Source of the DNA: Candidatus Nanohaloarchaea archaeon
Lineage (GTDB): Archaea > EX4484-52 > DAOVKX01
DNA: 5,645 nucleotides
Direction of reading: 5' to 3'
NCBI GenBank assembly: GCA_030631505.1
Contig: DAOVKX010000068.1
Coordinates: 1-5,645 of the forward strand
Of this stretch, positions 1 to 5,559 are shown one piece after another. A program made the position numbers and the translations under genes. The first letter of the stretch is position 1, and each line of letters opens with the position of its first letter. The notes under the pieces are model-generated. The model saw only the letters and a list, made by a program, of their open reading frames with translations. It did no database searches and was not told the origin of the DNA.

Positions 1-36
1 AAAGGATTTATAACATCTCACAAAGATTTATACATC
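1..36. repeat. imperfect tandem direct repeat at left edge
   Basis: AAAGGATTTATAACATC (1-17) is followed after 4 bases by AAAGATTTATACATC (22-36). The second copy equals the first with two single-base deletions, giving a period of about 21. Both copies hold a TATAAATC-like core on the minus strand, so they could be duplicated promoter elements for a leftward gene outside the window. The array may continue to the left. Two short AT-rich copies are weak evidence for a function. Confidence 0.4.
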
Positions 37-44
37 AATTGCAA

Positions 45-138
45 GCAGTTTGTTGTTCATTTAATCATTTAACCAACTGCAAGCTTGGGCTTGAGTGCGA
101 AGCATGAACCCAAAGATGATTGACCTGTCTGCAGGTCA
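45..138 (-). other. structured sequence following the broken tRNA-Ser (intron or trailer candidate)
   Basis: Read on the minus strand directly after the tRNA-Ser fragment there are three successive hairpins. HP1 is a perfect 7-bp stem, TGACCTG/CAGGTCA with a 4-base loop (138-121). HP2 has a stem TTGGGTT/AGCCCAA (113-107 with 91-85), including one G-U pair that exists only in the minus-strand RNA, capped after an internal loop by TGC/GCA (104-102 with 98-96). HP3 is a 10-bp stem with one mismatch (80-71 with 54-45). There is no open reading frame of note. The position, starting exactly where the T-loop homology ends, suggests an intervening sequence of the tRNA or the 3' trailer of a tRNA half. 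No complete bulge-helix-bulge splice motif could be drawn, so the nature of the segment is open. Confidence 0.45.
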
Positions 139-207
139 TTGAACTCCCACGCCCTTGCGGACACCAGCTTTCCAGGCTGGCGCAATACCAGGTTATGCGA
201 CCTCGAC
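139..207 (-). tRNA. tRNA-Ser(GGA), 5' portion only, interrupted in the T-loop
   Basis: Read from 207 downward: acceptor 5' strand GTCGAGG (207-201), T8 C9, D-stem GCA/TGC (198-196 with 184-182) with a D-loop carrying A14-A15 and G18-G19, and anticodon stem CCAGC/GCTGG (180-176 with 168-164). The 7-base loop CTGGAAA holds anticodon GGA (173-171), which reads serine UCC/UCU codons. A long variable arm, stem GTCC/GGGC with GCAA loop (162-151), is the class II hallmark of serine tRNA. Then come T-stem GGGAG (148-144) and T-loop TTCAA (143-139). The expected continuation, a T-stem partner CTCCC and acceptor partner CCTCGAC, is absent after this point and in all bases down to 1. The gene is therefore an exon 1 with a long intron, the 5' half of a split tRNA, or a gene broken by insertion or rearrangement. 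Identity and anticodon are near certain; functionality is not. Confidence 0.88.
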
Positions 208-229
208 ATCTCTTAATATTACTTTAAAG

Positions 230-243
230 CAATTTTAAATATA
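230..243. promoter_or_regulatory. shared bidirectional TATA box (tRNA-Ser / mazG-like)
   Basis: The near-palindromic core TTTTAAATATA (233-243) lies 26-31 bases upstream of the first tRNA base (207, minus) and about 23 bases upstream of the mazG-like ATG (261, plus). Both distances suit archaeal TBP-TFB initiation close to the RNA 5' end. On the plus strand this would give a leaderless mRNA. No other good TATA candidate sits at the right distance on either side. BRE elements are not clear. Confidence 0.55.
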
Positions 244-260
244 TTACACTTTATGATTAT

Positions 261-584
261 ATGGACTTGAAAGATTTATTAAAATTCATAGACCTTGAGG
301 ACGGACGTCTGAAGAAATGTTACGGCAACTACACAGACTAGGAAAAACGAATTCTTGCCAGGACTGTAAAACTCACAGAGGAACTTGGTGAACTATGTAA
401 TGAAGTTTTAGCTCATAGTTCTTTGCAGAGAAAACAGAAACTCAAAAATCTTGATAAAGAAAATTTGCACGGAGAATTTGCAGATGTTATAATCACAACA
501 CTTCTTCTCGCAAAAGCAATGAATATTGATATAGAAAAAGCATTGGAAAAAAAGATTGAAAAGATAAACAAGAGATACAGTTAG
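261..584 (+). pseudogene. MazG-like nucleotide pyrophosphohydrolase, interrupted by in-frame TAG
   Basis: Starting from ATG 261 the frame reads 107 residues with a single in-frame TAG at codon 27 (339-341), then runs open to a TAG stop at 582-584. After the interruption it shows the all-alpha NTP-pyrophosphohydrolase (MazG/dUTPase-like) pattern: LTEELGE at codons 39-44 and GEFADVI at 71-77, i.e. the metal-binding EExxE...ExxD acidic residues (E40, E41, E44, E72, D75). A charged helix follows, ending KKIEKINKRYS. Such proteins hydrolyse (d)NTPs to monophosphate and pyrophosphate, often for nucleotide-pool cleaning. Translation before the TAG (MDLKDLLKFI...) looks like the same protein's first helix, so one substitution (for example from AAG, CAG or GAG) explains the break. 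No ATG, GTG or TTG occurs in frame between the TAG and the first catalytic motif, so simple re-initiation cannot rescue it. There is no Shine-Dalgarno; the mRNA is probably leaderless. Alternatives are an assembly error, strain polymorphism, stop readthrough or pyrrolysine. Confidence 0.75.
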
Positions 585-893
585 TCACTCTTTAAGTTCA
601 ATCTCAATATGAACTCCTTCAGGAACAGAAATTCTCATAATATGTCTCAATGCCCGTTCATTTACTCCAATGTCAAGAACCCGTTTGTGAATTCGCATTT
701 CCCATTTCTCATAGGTTTCTGTGCCGTCTCCGCTTGGCGCCTTTCTCGTTGTAACTCTTAGTTTCTTGGTCGGCAAAGGAATAGGACCCCTTACAGCGGC
801 TCCGAATTTCTCTACAGTTGTTTTGATTTCCTTGCATACGCTTTCTAATTTTTTATAATCTTTGCTTGAAAGCAGGATTCTTGCTGTTTGCAT
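585..893 (-). CDS. rps10: 30S ribosomal protein S10 (uS10), archaeal
   Basis: The 102-residue product is full length for archaeal uS10, a component of the head of the small subunit. Recognisable family blocks are MQTARILLSS at the N-terminus, the loop GPIPLPTKKLRVTTRKAP (about residues 36-53, the long loop reaching into the 16S rRNA fold), the WEMRIHKR strand (about 64-71) and the C-terminal IMRISVPEGVHIEIELK. The frame is open three codons further to a GTG at 902. However, that GTG is part of an AGGTG ribosome binding site, and the ATG at 893 gives the family's usual N-terminus, so 893 is preferred. It lies 72 bases downstream of the EF-1 alpha stop on the same strand, the classic archaeal EF-1 alpha/S10 pairing. 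Its TGA stop directly abuts the stop of the convergent mazG-like gene. Confidence 0.96.
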   Translation of the reverse strand: MQTARILLSSKDYKKLESVCKEIKTTVEKFGAAVRGPIPLPTKKLRVTTRKAPSGDGTETYEKWEMRIHKRVLDIGVNERALRHIMRISVPEGVHIEIELKE

Positions 894-899
894 TATTGG

Positions 900-904
900 C
901 ACCT
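900..904 (-). promoter_or_regulatory. ribosome binding site of uS10, decides the start
   Basis: AGGTG on the minus strand, 6 bases before ATG 893, complements the CACCT of the archaeal 16S 3' end. The overlapping in-frame GTG at 902 would have no such site in front of it, so it is best read as part of this element and not as a start. Confidence 0.65.
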
Positions 905-914
905 ATATTGCAGA

Positions 915-940
915 TATGCTTTAATATTCCATAAAGCATA
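915..940 (-). repeat. perfect 9-bp inverted repeat upstream of uS10
   Basis: TATGCTTTA (915-923) and TAAAGCATA (932-940) are exact reverse complements separated by 8 bases. The repeat lies between the T-rich run after EF-1 alpha and the uS10 ribosome binding site, ending 10 bases before that site. It could fold in the RNA as a hairpin (processing or translational control of S10) or be bound as DNA by a dimeric regulator. It lacks a following T-tract in the direction of S10, so it is not an intrinsic terminator. Confidence 0.5.
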
Positions 941-947
941 AATGAAT

Positions 948-960
948 AAAAATAAAAAAA
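948..960 (-). terminator. T-rich terminator-like run after EF-1 alpha
   Basis: Five bases after the EF-1 alpha stop codon the minus strand has seven T, an A, then five T. Archaeal RNA polymerase commonly terminates on oligo-T runs without a hairpin. As uS10 follows on the same strand, this may be a partial terminator that lowers S10 relative to EF-1 alpha. Confidence 0.4.
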
Positions 961-965
961 GGAAC

Positions 966-2237
966 TTAACCCTTGGCAGGAACGAGATCAATGCACATTC
1001 CTGCTGCGATTGTTTGTCCCATATCTCTTACAGCAAACCTTGACAATTGAGGTATATCTGTGTTCTTTTCAATTACCATTGGTTTGGTTGGTCTGACTTT
1101 GATTACTGCAGCATCCCCGGTTTTTATAAAGTCAGGGTTTTCTGCTTTTGTTCCTCCTGTTGCAGGGTCTATTGTTTTAACAATCTCAGTTATCTTCCCT
1201 GCCACATGCGATGTATGCAGGTGGAAAACAGGAGTATACCCTTTTGTGATTACATTTGGGTGCTGCAAAACAATTATCTGTGCTGTGAATTCTTCAACTA
1301 CTGTAGGCGGGCTGCTTGCTTTGCCCATAACCTCCCCCCTTTTGATGTCATTTACTCCAACACCCCTTACATTGAATCCTATATTATCCCCAGGTTTTGC
1401 TTCAGGCACAGCTTCATGATGCATTTCTAAAGTCTTAACTTCACCTTCTTTTTTAGATGGCATGAAAACTACTTTTTCTCCTGTTTTTAGAGTTCCTGTC
1501 TCAACTCTCCCTACAGCGACACAACCAACACCTGTAATTGTGTAAACATCCTGTACAGGGAGCCGTAATGGTTTATCTATTGGCTGTTCAGGAACTGTTA
1601 AATCATCAAGGTAGTCCAGAAGAAGTTTATCAGTATACCATGGCATATTTTCGCTCTTCTTTGCTACGTTGTCGCCTGCCCACGCAGAAACAGGTACGAA
1701 AGGCACTTCATCAGTTTTAAAGCCAACCTGCTTTAGAAGCGTTTCAACCTCAGCTTTCACTTTGTTGAATCTGTCTTCTTTGTAATCAACAACATCCATC
1801 TTGTTTATTGCTATAATAATCTGGTTTACACCAAGTGTTTTGGACAGGAATATATGTTCTTTTGTCTGTGCCATTACACCATCATTGGCAGCAACTACCA
1901 GAATCGCAGCATCTGCTTGGCTTGTGCCTGTAATCATGTTTTTGATAAAGTCTCTGTGGCCTGGTGCATCGATTAATGTGAAATAATACTTGTTTGTATC
2001 AAACCGTTTATGCATAAGGTCAATGGTTACTCCTCTTTCCCTTTCTTCTTTTACAGTATCCATTAAGAACGCGAATTTAAACGTTTCTTTTTTAAGTTCT
2101 TTTGCTTTTTCTTCCAGTTTCCTCATTTCCTGCTCAGGAACATTTCCCGTATCAAAAAGCAGTCTGCCCACTAAAGTGGATTTTCCATGGTCGACATGAC
2201 CAATTGTTACCAAATTCATGTGTGGTTTTTCAGCCAT
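966..2237 (-). CDS. tuf: translation elongation factor EF-1 alpha (aEF1A)
   Basis: This GTPase delivers aminoacyl-tRNA to the ribosomal A site. The 423-residue product is full length for archaeal EF-1 alpha. With the start at ATG 2237, the G1 P-loop GHVDHGKS is at residues 13-20, switch I RGVTID at 68-73, G3 DAPGH at 90-94, G4 NKMD at 145-148 and G5 SAW at 184-186. The beta-barrel domain II follows (about 222-315, including VGRVETG), then domain III (about 316-420, HTSHVAGKI and the terminal FAVRDMGQTIAAG). The frame extends three codons upstream to a GTG at 2246, but that GTG is inside the Shine-Dalgarno element, and ATG 2237 gives the usual MAEKPHMNL start. It stands between EF-2 upstream and uS10 downstream on the same strand. 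A TATA-like box at 2291-2300 suggests a promoter of its own. All GTPase motifs are intact. Confidence 0.97.
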   Translation of the reverse strand: MAEKPHMNLVTIGHVDHGKSTLVGRLLFDTGNVPEQEMRKLEEKAKELKKETFKFAFLMDTVKEERERGVTIDLMHKRFDTNKYYFTLIDAPGHRDFIKNMITGTSQADAAILVVAANDGVMAQTKEHIFLSKTLGVNQIIIAINKMDVVDYKEDRFNKVKAEVETLLKQVGFKTDEVPFVPVSAWAGDNVAKKSENMPWYTDKLLLDYLDDLTVPEQPIDKPLRLPVQDVYTITGVGCVAVGRVETGTLKTGEKVVFMPSKKEGEVKTLEMHHEAVPEAKPGDNIGFNVRGVGVNDIKRGEVMGKASSPPTVVEEFTAQIIVLQHPNVITKGYTPVFHLHTSHVAGKITEIVKTIDPATGGTKAENPDFIKTGDAAVIKVRPTKPMVIEKNTDIPQLSRFAVRDMGQTIAAGMCIDLVPAKG

Positions 2238-2241
2238 AATT

Positions 2242-2250
2242 ATCACCCTC
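2242..2250 (-). promoter_or_regulatory. strong ribosome binding site of EF-1 alpha, decides the start
   Basis: GAGGGTGAT on the minus strand contains GGTGAT, a six-base match to the archaeal anti-Shine-Dalgarno. It ends 4 bases before ATG 2237. The in-frame GTG at 2246 lies within it and so is unlikely to be the start. Confidence 0.7.
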
Positions 2251-2290
2251 TAATTTTGTGTTGTTTTATAAACTGTATTACTCTGTTTAT

Positions 2291-2300
2291 GTATTTAAAG
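2291..2300 (-). promoter_or_regulatory. candidate TATA box for EF-1 alpha/uS10
   Basis: CTTTAAATAC on the minus strand would place transcription initiation near 2270, giving a leader of about 30 bases that includes the ribosome binding site. A second TATA-like TTTATAAAAC at about 2263-2272 is too close to the start to leave that site in the mRNA. Confidence 0.45.
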
Positions 2301-2315
2301 TTTATTATTACTTAT

Positions 2316-2335
2316 AAAATAAAAAACTATAAAAA
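2316..2335 (-). terminator. T-rich terminator-like runs after EF-2
   Basis: On the minus strand, 35-55 bases after the EF-2 stop, come T5, T6 and T4 runs in close succession. This fits archaeal oligo-T termination and, with the TATA box just downstream, suggests EF-2 and EF-1 alpha are separate transcription units or only partly coupled. Confidence 0.45.
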
Positions 2336-2369
2336 GTTATCGTTATTTTGCCGCAACAGACCTTAAAGC

Positions 2370-4574
2370 TCATGCTTCTTCAGTTGGTCTGGGTAGCTCT
2401 TCTTTCATGCCTTTCCTTTTTCTGACCTGAAGGATTATCTTGTTTTGAAGGTCGTTTGAAAGCAGTTCATACACTATATCAACCAAAGACTGGAATCCTC
2501 TTCCTGCTGTTGCTGATTTTAAGGCCGCCTCAAAGCCGAACAGTTCAGCCACAGGAATTTTGGCTTTTATTATTGTTACGCCTTCCTCTTCTTGCATGTC
2601 AATAATCTGGCCTCTTCTGTTCTGGACTTCAGTCATTACATTGCCCATCCTGTCTGTTGGTGTATCAATCCTCAGTACCTGCTTTGGTTCGAGAATTGAG
2701 GCATCAGCGTACAGTATTGCGTTTTTTATTGCTCCTCTTACAGCAGGCAAAACCTGCGCCGGACCGCGGTGGATTGCGTCCTCATGCAGTTTTGCATCCA
2801 TAACCATTACGCTGACCCCGCTTAGGGGCTCATTTGCCAGAGGTCCTGTATCACCAACATCCTTGAATGACTGGATTATAAGCTCCATAACTTCATTTAG
2901 GTACTGGACCCCTCTTGATGCATTTACCAGCAGATTTCCGTTGTAAACATAAATTATTTTCTTGGCAAGGTCATTGTCAAACCCGCTATCCGCCAATGCC
3001 TTATAAACTGCATCTTTGTCCTGTTTCCTGACTTTTCCCTCCTTTATTTCCCCTTCAAGCAGCAGGTCGTGCACTTCTTTTTTTAAAGGAACCACTTTTA
3101 TGTAAAATTTGTTGTGTTTGTTTGGCGATTTCCCTTCAACAGTTCTTATTGACTCCTTTCTTATGCCTTCCTTGTATATAACAATAGGTTTTGAAATATT
3201 GACGTTTACCCCTTTCTCCTTCAGGTATCTTTCAACTTTTGCCTCTAAGTGCAATTCGCCTAAGCCCGATACAAGCATCTCGCCGGTGTCTTCGCTTATC
3301 TTCAGGGCAAGCGTCTGGTCTTCTCTTGCTCTTTGTTTTAGTATATCTATAAGTTTGGGTAAATCATTAACGCTTTTCGCTTCAATTGATTTCGTAACTA
3401 CCGGCTCAAAAACATGTTTTATGCTTTCAAAAGGGGCTATAATCTTTTCTGGGCGGCATATGGTTTCTCCGGCGCTTCCGCTGGCTATTCCTGTAATGGC
3501 AATTATATTGCCTGCAGGGATGCTGTCTATTGGCACTCGTCTTGGCCCGGCATAAACTCCAACTTGCTGCGCCCTTTCTGTTGTATGTTTACCTACAACA
3601 TAAATCTCATCGCCCTGATTGATTGTTCCGCCGAATAATCTGACTGTTGAAACTAAGCCGGCATGAGGATCAGTTGTGACATTGGTTATAACACCTGTAA
3701 GTTCACCGTCGGGGTTGCAGTTTGTCATTACCTTCCCTTCTTCGGTTTCAATCTCCCCGGTCCATATTTTCTTTATCCTGTATTTCTGCGCTTCTACAGG
3801 GTTTGGAAGTTTTTTAATAATCATATCCAGAAGAATGGTGTGTAATGGGGCTTCCCTGCTCAGTTCTTTTTCTTTGCCTTCCTGGGTTTTGGTTATAATG
3901 TCCTTGAAAGTTATCCCTGACGTTTTCATGAATGGTATTGAAATAGCCCATTTTTTATATGCAGAGCCAAACGCAACCTCGCCTTCATTAATATTAACCT
4001 GCCATTCATTTTTGAGTTCTTCAGGAGCGTATTTGTTTATCAGAACATTGACTTTGCTGATTGTTTCTATGAATCTCTGTTGCATCTGTTCCGGGCTCAG
4101 TTTAAGCTCGTTGATTAGCCGGTCAACCTTGTTGATGAAAAGAACCGGTTTCACCCTTTCTCGCAGCGCCTGTCTTAAAACAGTTTCTGTCTGGGGCATA
4201 ACACCGTCAACAGCATCCACCAGTACAATTGCCCCGTCAACAGCCCTCATGGCTCGTGTGACGTCGCCTCCGAAGTCAACATGGCCCGGGGTGTCAATCA
4301 GGTTTATCAGGAAGTTTTCATCCTTGTATTTATGCACCATTGAAACATTTGCAGAATAAATTGTAATTCCTCTTTCCTGTTCTTGTTTGTCAAAATCCAT
4401 GAACAGCTGGGAACCGGCAAGATCTTCGGAAATCATGCCTGCCCCGGCAAGCAGAGAATCACTAAGTGTTGTTTTGCCGTGGTCAATATGGGCAGCAATA
4501 GCCATATTCCTGATTTTTTCAGGAGTTTTTACAATAGTTTTAATGTCCTTTACCAGTTCATCTGCCTTACTCAT
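2370..4574 (-). CDS. fusA: translation elongation factor EF-2 (aEF2)
   Basis: This ribosomal translocase GTPase has 734 residues, the usual archaeal length. Domain I carries the P-loop AHIDHGKTT (28-36), switch I RGIT (68-71), DTPGH (94-98) and NKVD (148-151). The domain II beta-barrel is about 285-380, domain III includes the GLGELHLE segment (437-444), domain IV is about 460-620, and domain V includes VAELFGFEAALKSATAGRG (675-693). At the tip of domain IV the segment DAKLHEDAIHRGPAQVLP (593-610) contains the diphthamide acceptor, His602. The ATG at 4574 gives the family's normal N-terminal extension and follows AGGTAAT (4579-4585). Genes for S12 and S7, which precede EF-2 in many archaeal str operons, are not upstream; the neighbour is the divergent aroE. 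No damage or odd residue was seen. Confidence 0.97.
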   Translation of the reverse strand: MSKADELVKDIKTIVKTPEKIRNMAIAAHIDHGKTTLSDSLLAGAGMISEDLAGSQLFMDFDKQEQERGITIYSANVSMVHKYKDENFLINLIDTPGHVDFGGDVTRAMRAVDGAIVLVDAVDGVMPQTETVLRQALRERVKPVLFINKVDRLINELKLSPEQMQQRFIETISKVNVLINKYAPEELKNEWQVNINEGEVAFGSAYKKWAISIPFMKTSGITFKDIITKTQEGKEKELSREAPLHTILLDMIIKKLPNPVEAQKYRIKKIWTGEIETEEGKVMTNCNPDGELTGVITNVTTDPHAGLVSTVRLFGGTINQGDEIYVVGKHTTERAQQVGVYAGPRRVPIDSIPAGNIIAITGIASGSAGETICRPEKIIAPFESIKHVFEPVVTKSIEAKSVNDLPKLIDILKQRAREDQTLALKISEDTGEMLVSGLGELHLEAKVERYLKEKGVNVNISKPIVIYKEGIRKESIRTVEGKSPNKHNKFYIKVVPLKKEVHDLLLEGEIKEGKVRKQDKDAVYKALADSGFDNDLAKKIIYVYNGNLLVNASRGVQYLNEVMELIIQSFKDVGDTGPLANEPLSGVSVMVMDAKLHEDAIHRGPAQVLPAVRGAIKNAILYADASILEPKQVLRIDTPTDRMGNVMTEVQNRRGQIIDMQEEEGVTIIKAKIPVAELFGFEAALKSATAGRGFQSLVDIVYELLSNDLQNKIILQVRKRKGMKEELPRPTEEA

Positions 4575-4578
4575 TCCG

Positions 4579-4585
4579 ATTACCT
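4579..4585 (-). promoter_or_regulatory. ribosome binding site of EF-2
   Basis: AGGTAAT on the minus strand, 4 bases before ATG 4574, matches the archaeal anti-Shine-Dalgarno target AGGTGAT at all but one base. Confidence 0.5.
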
Positions 4586-4611
4586 ATCCAAATAAATTGA
4601 ATTACTTAAAA

Positions 4612-4641
4612 ACTAACATTATAGAAGTTAGTATTAAAAAG
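4612..4641 (-). promoter_or_regulatory. EF-2 promoter region: TATA candidate next to a 6-bp inverted repeat
   Basis: CTTTTTAATA (4641-4632, minus strand) is a TATA-like box whose expected start near 4610 leaves a leader of about 35 bases with the ribosome binding site. ACTAAC (4612-4617) and GTTAGT (4627-4632) form an inverted repeat with a 9-base spacer between this box and the expected start, where an operator could act. The rest of the 172-base EF-2/aroE spacer is AT-rich without another clear element except the aroE box. Confidence 0.35.
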
Positions 4642-4711
4642 TATTAGCGTTTATATTTTTAAATTTATCTAATATATGTCATCGCATAACATTAAATATT
4701 TATCGATTATA

Positions 4712-4720
4712 CTTTTTAAG
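4712..4720 (+). promoter_or_regulatory. candidate TATA box for aroE
   Basis: CTTTTTAAG lies about 30 bases before the aroE ATG, which predicts a start a few bases from the codon and so a leaderless or nearly leaderless mRNA. No Shine-Dalgarno precedes the ATG, which agrees with that. A weaker alternative, TTAAATATTTAT, is at about 4692-4703. Confidence 0.4.
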
Positions 4721-4746
4721 CGCATGAGCTTTATATGTTGGTATAA

Positions 4747-5559
4747 ATGGAAATTAACTCTGAAACGAAGATTTACGCTTTAATCGGGAATCCTGTAAAA
4801 TACAGTTTGTCTCCGTTAATACATAACGCCGCCTTTGAAGAACTTGAGTTAAATTGTGTTTATCTTGCCTTTAAAACAAAAAATGCTGAAGACGCCATAA
4901 ACGGGATGAAGTGCCTGAACATTGCAGGAGGTAACGTAACTGTTCCGTATAAAGTAGAAGTTATAGGATATCTGGATGAAATTGAACAAACTGCAGAAAA
5001 AATAGGGGCGGTCAACACTATAGTGAATAAGAAAGGGCATTTAAAAGGACATAACACTGATTGGATAGGAGCAATAAGGGCTTTGGAAGAAAAAACCGGC
5101 ATAAAAAATAAAAACATTCTCATGCTAGGTGCTGGAGGAACCGCAAGAGCAATAGGTTTCGGGGTAAAGGAAAAAGGAGGGAACCTGACTATTTTGAACA
5201 GAACATCGCATAAAGCAAAAGAATTGGCAGGCGAAGTTGGCTGTTCTTACGGCGGGTTGGATAAAATGGAAGAGTCAGTTGATTATGCAGATATTCTGAT
5301 AAACACAACTCCTGTTGGGATGTATCCGGATACAAAAAATTCATTAGTTCCGGAAGAGCTGTTAAAAGAAGATATTATAGTTTTTGATGTGATTTACAAC
5401 CCGCCTAAAACAAAACTGATAAAAGACGCAGAAGAAAAAGGATGCAAAACAATCAATGGCTTAAAAATGCTTGTGTATCAGGGCGCTGCCGCATTCGAAA
5501 TCTGGACAGGCAAAAAAGCCCCTGTTGAATTAATGGAGAAAGTTGTCGTGCGAAGTTGA
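4747..5559 (+). CDS. aroE: shikimate dehydrogenase (NADP+)
   Basis: The enzyme catalyses reversible NADPH-dependent reduction of 3-dehydroshikimate to shikimate, the fourth step of the shikimate pathway to chorismate and aromatic amino acids, in the cytoplasm. The product has 270 residues, normal for a single-domain-pair AroE. The N-terminal substrate domain shows YSLSPLIHN (Ser20 and Ser22, shikimate binding), NVTVPYK (63-69, catalytic Lys69), GAVNT (87-91, Asn90) and NTDWIG (103-108, catalytic Asp105). The cofactor domain has the glycine-rich GAGGTARA (128-135), NRTSHKA (151-157, contacts to the NADP 2'-phosphate) and NTTPVGM (186-192). DVIYNPPKTKL (214-224) and GLKMLVYQGAAAFEIWTG (238-255, Gln245) close the protein. 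All key residues are present. It is transcribed away from EF-2, and no other shikimate pathway gene is in the window. Confidence 0.96.
   Translation: MEINSETKIYALIGNPVKYSLSPLIHNAAFEELELNCVYLAFKTKNAEDAINGMKCLNIAGGNVTVPYKVEVIGYLDEIEQTAEKIGAVNTIVNKKGHLKGHNTDWIGAIRALEEKTGIKNKNILMLGAGGTARAIGFGVKEKGGNLTILNRTSHKAKELAGEVGCSYGGLDKMEESVDYADILINTTPVGMYPDTKNSLVPEELLKEDIIVFDVIYNPPKTKLIKDAEEKGCKTINGLKMLVYQGAAAFEIWTGKKAPVELMEKVVVRS

Noticed and set aside
1..84. CRISPR-like array from the repeated GCAAGC and TTTATA motifs.
   Set aside because: The units are short and imperfect, without regular spacers of typical length, and no cas gene is present.
121..138. Removing only the 18-base hairpin HP1 joins TTCAA to ATC and seems to restore a normal T-loop.
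   Set aside because: The next bases (CATCT, then TTGGGTT) do not pair with T-stem GGGAG or acceptor GTCGAGG, so no complete tRNA results.
100..140. C/D box guide RNA on the plus strand (ATGATTG resembling box C).
   Set aside because: Two of seven box C positions do not match, no box D is at the right distance, and the bases belong to the tRNA-linked hairpins.
1..145. Archaeal bulge-helix-bulge splice motif around the T-loop.
   Set aside because: I tried AGTT and GTTC as central helix strands; no partner in bases 1-138 combines with a following CTCCC exon. The 3' splice site, if any, must lie outside the window.
261..584. Genome-wide recoding of TAG as an amino acid.
   Set aside because: The terminal TAG of the same gene would then be read through deep into antisense uS10 sequence. 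The four other complete genes end in TGA or TAA, so they neither support nor oppose recoding.
3676..4359. 227-codon open frame on the plus strand, and other long frames opposite EF-2 and EF-1 alpha.
   Set aside because: They are antisense shadows of strongly conserved genes, and their translations look like no protein family.
4849..5123. Minus-strand open frames opposite aroE.
   Set aside because: These are shadows of the well-conserved aroE frame, without promoter or ribosome binding site.
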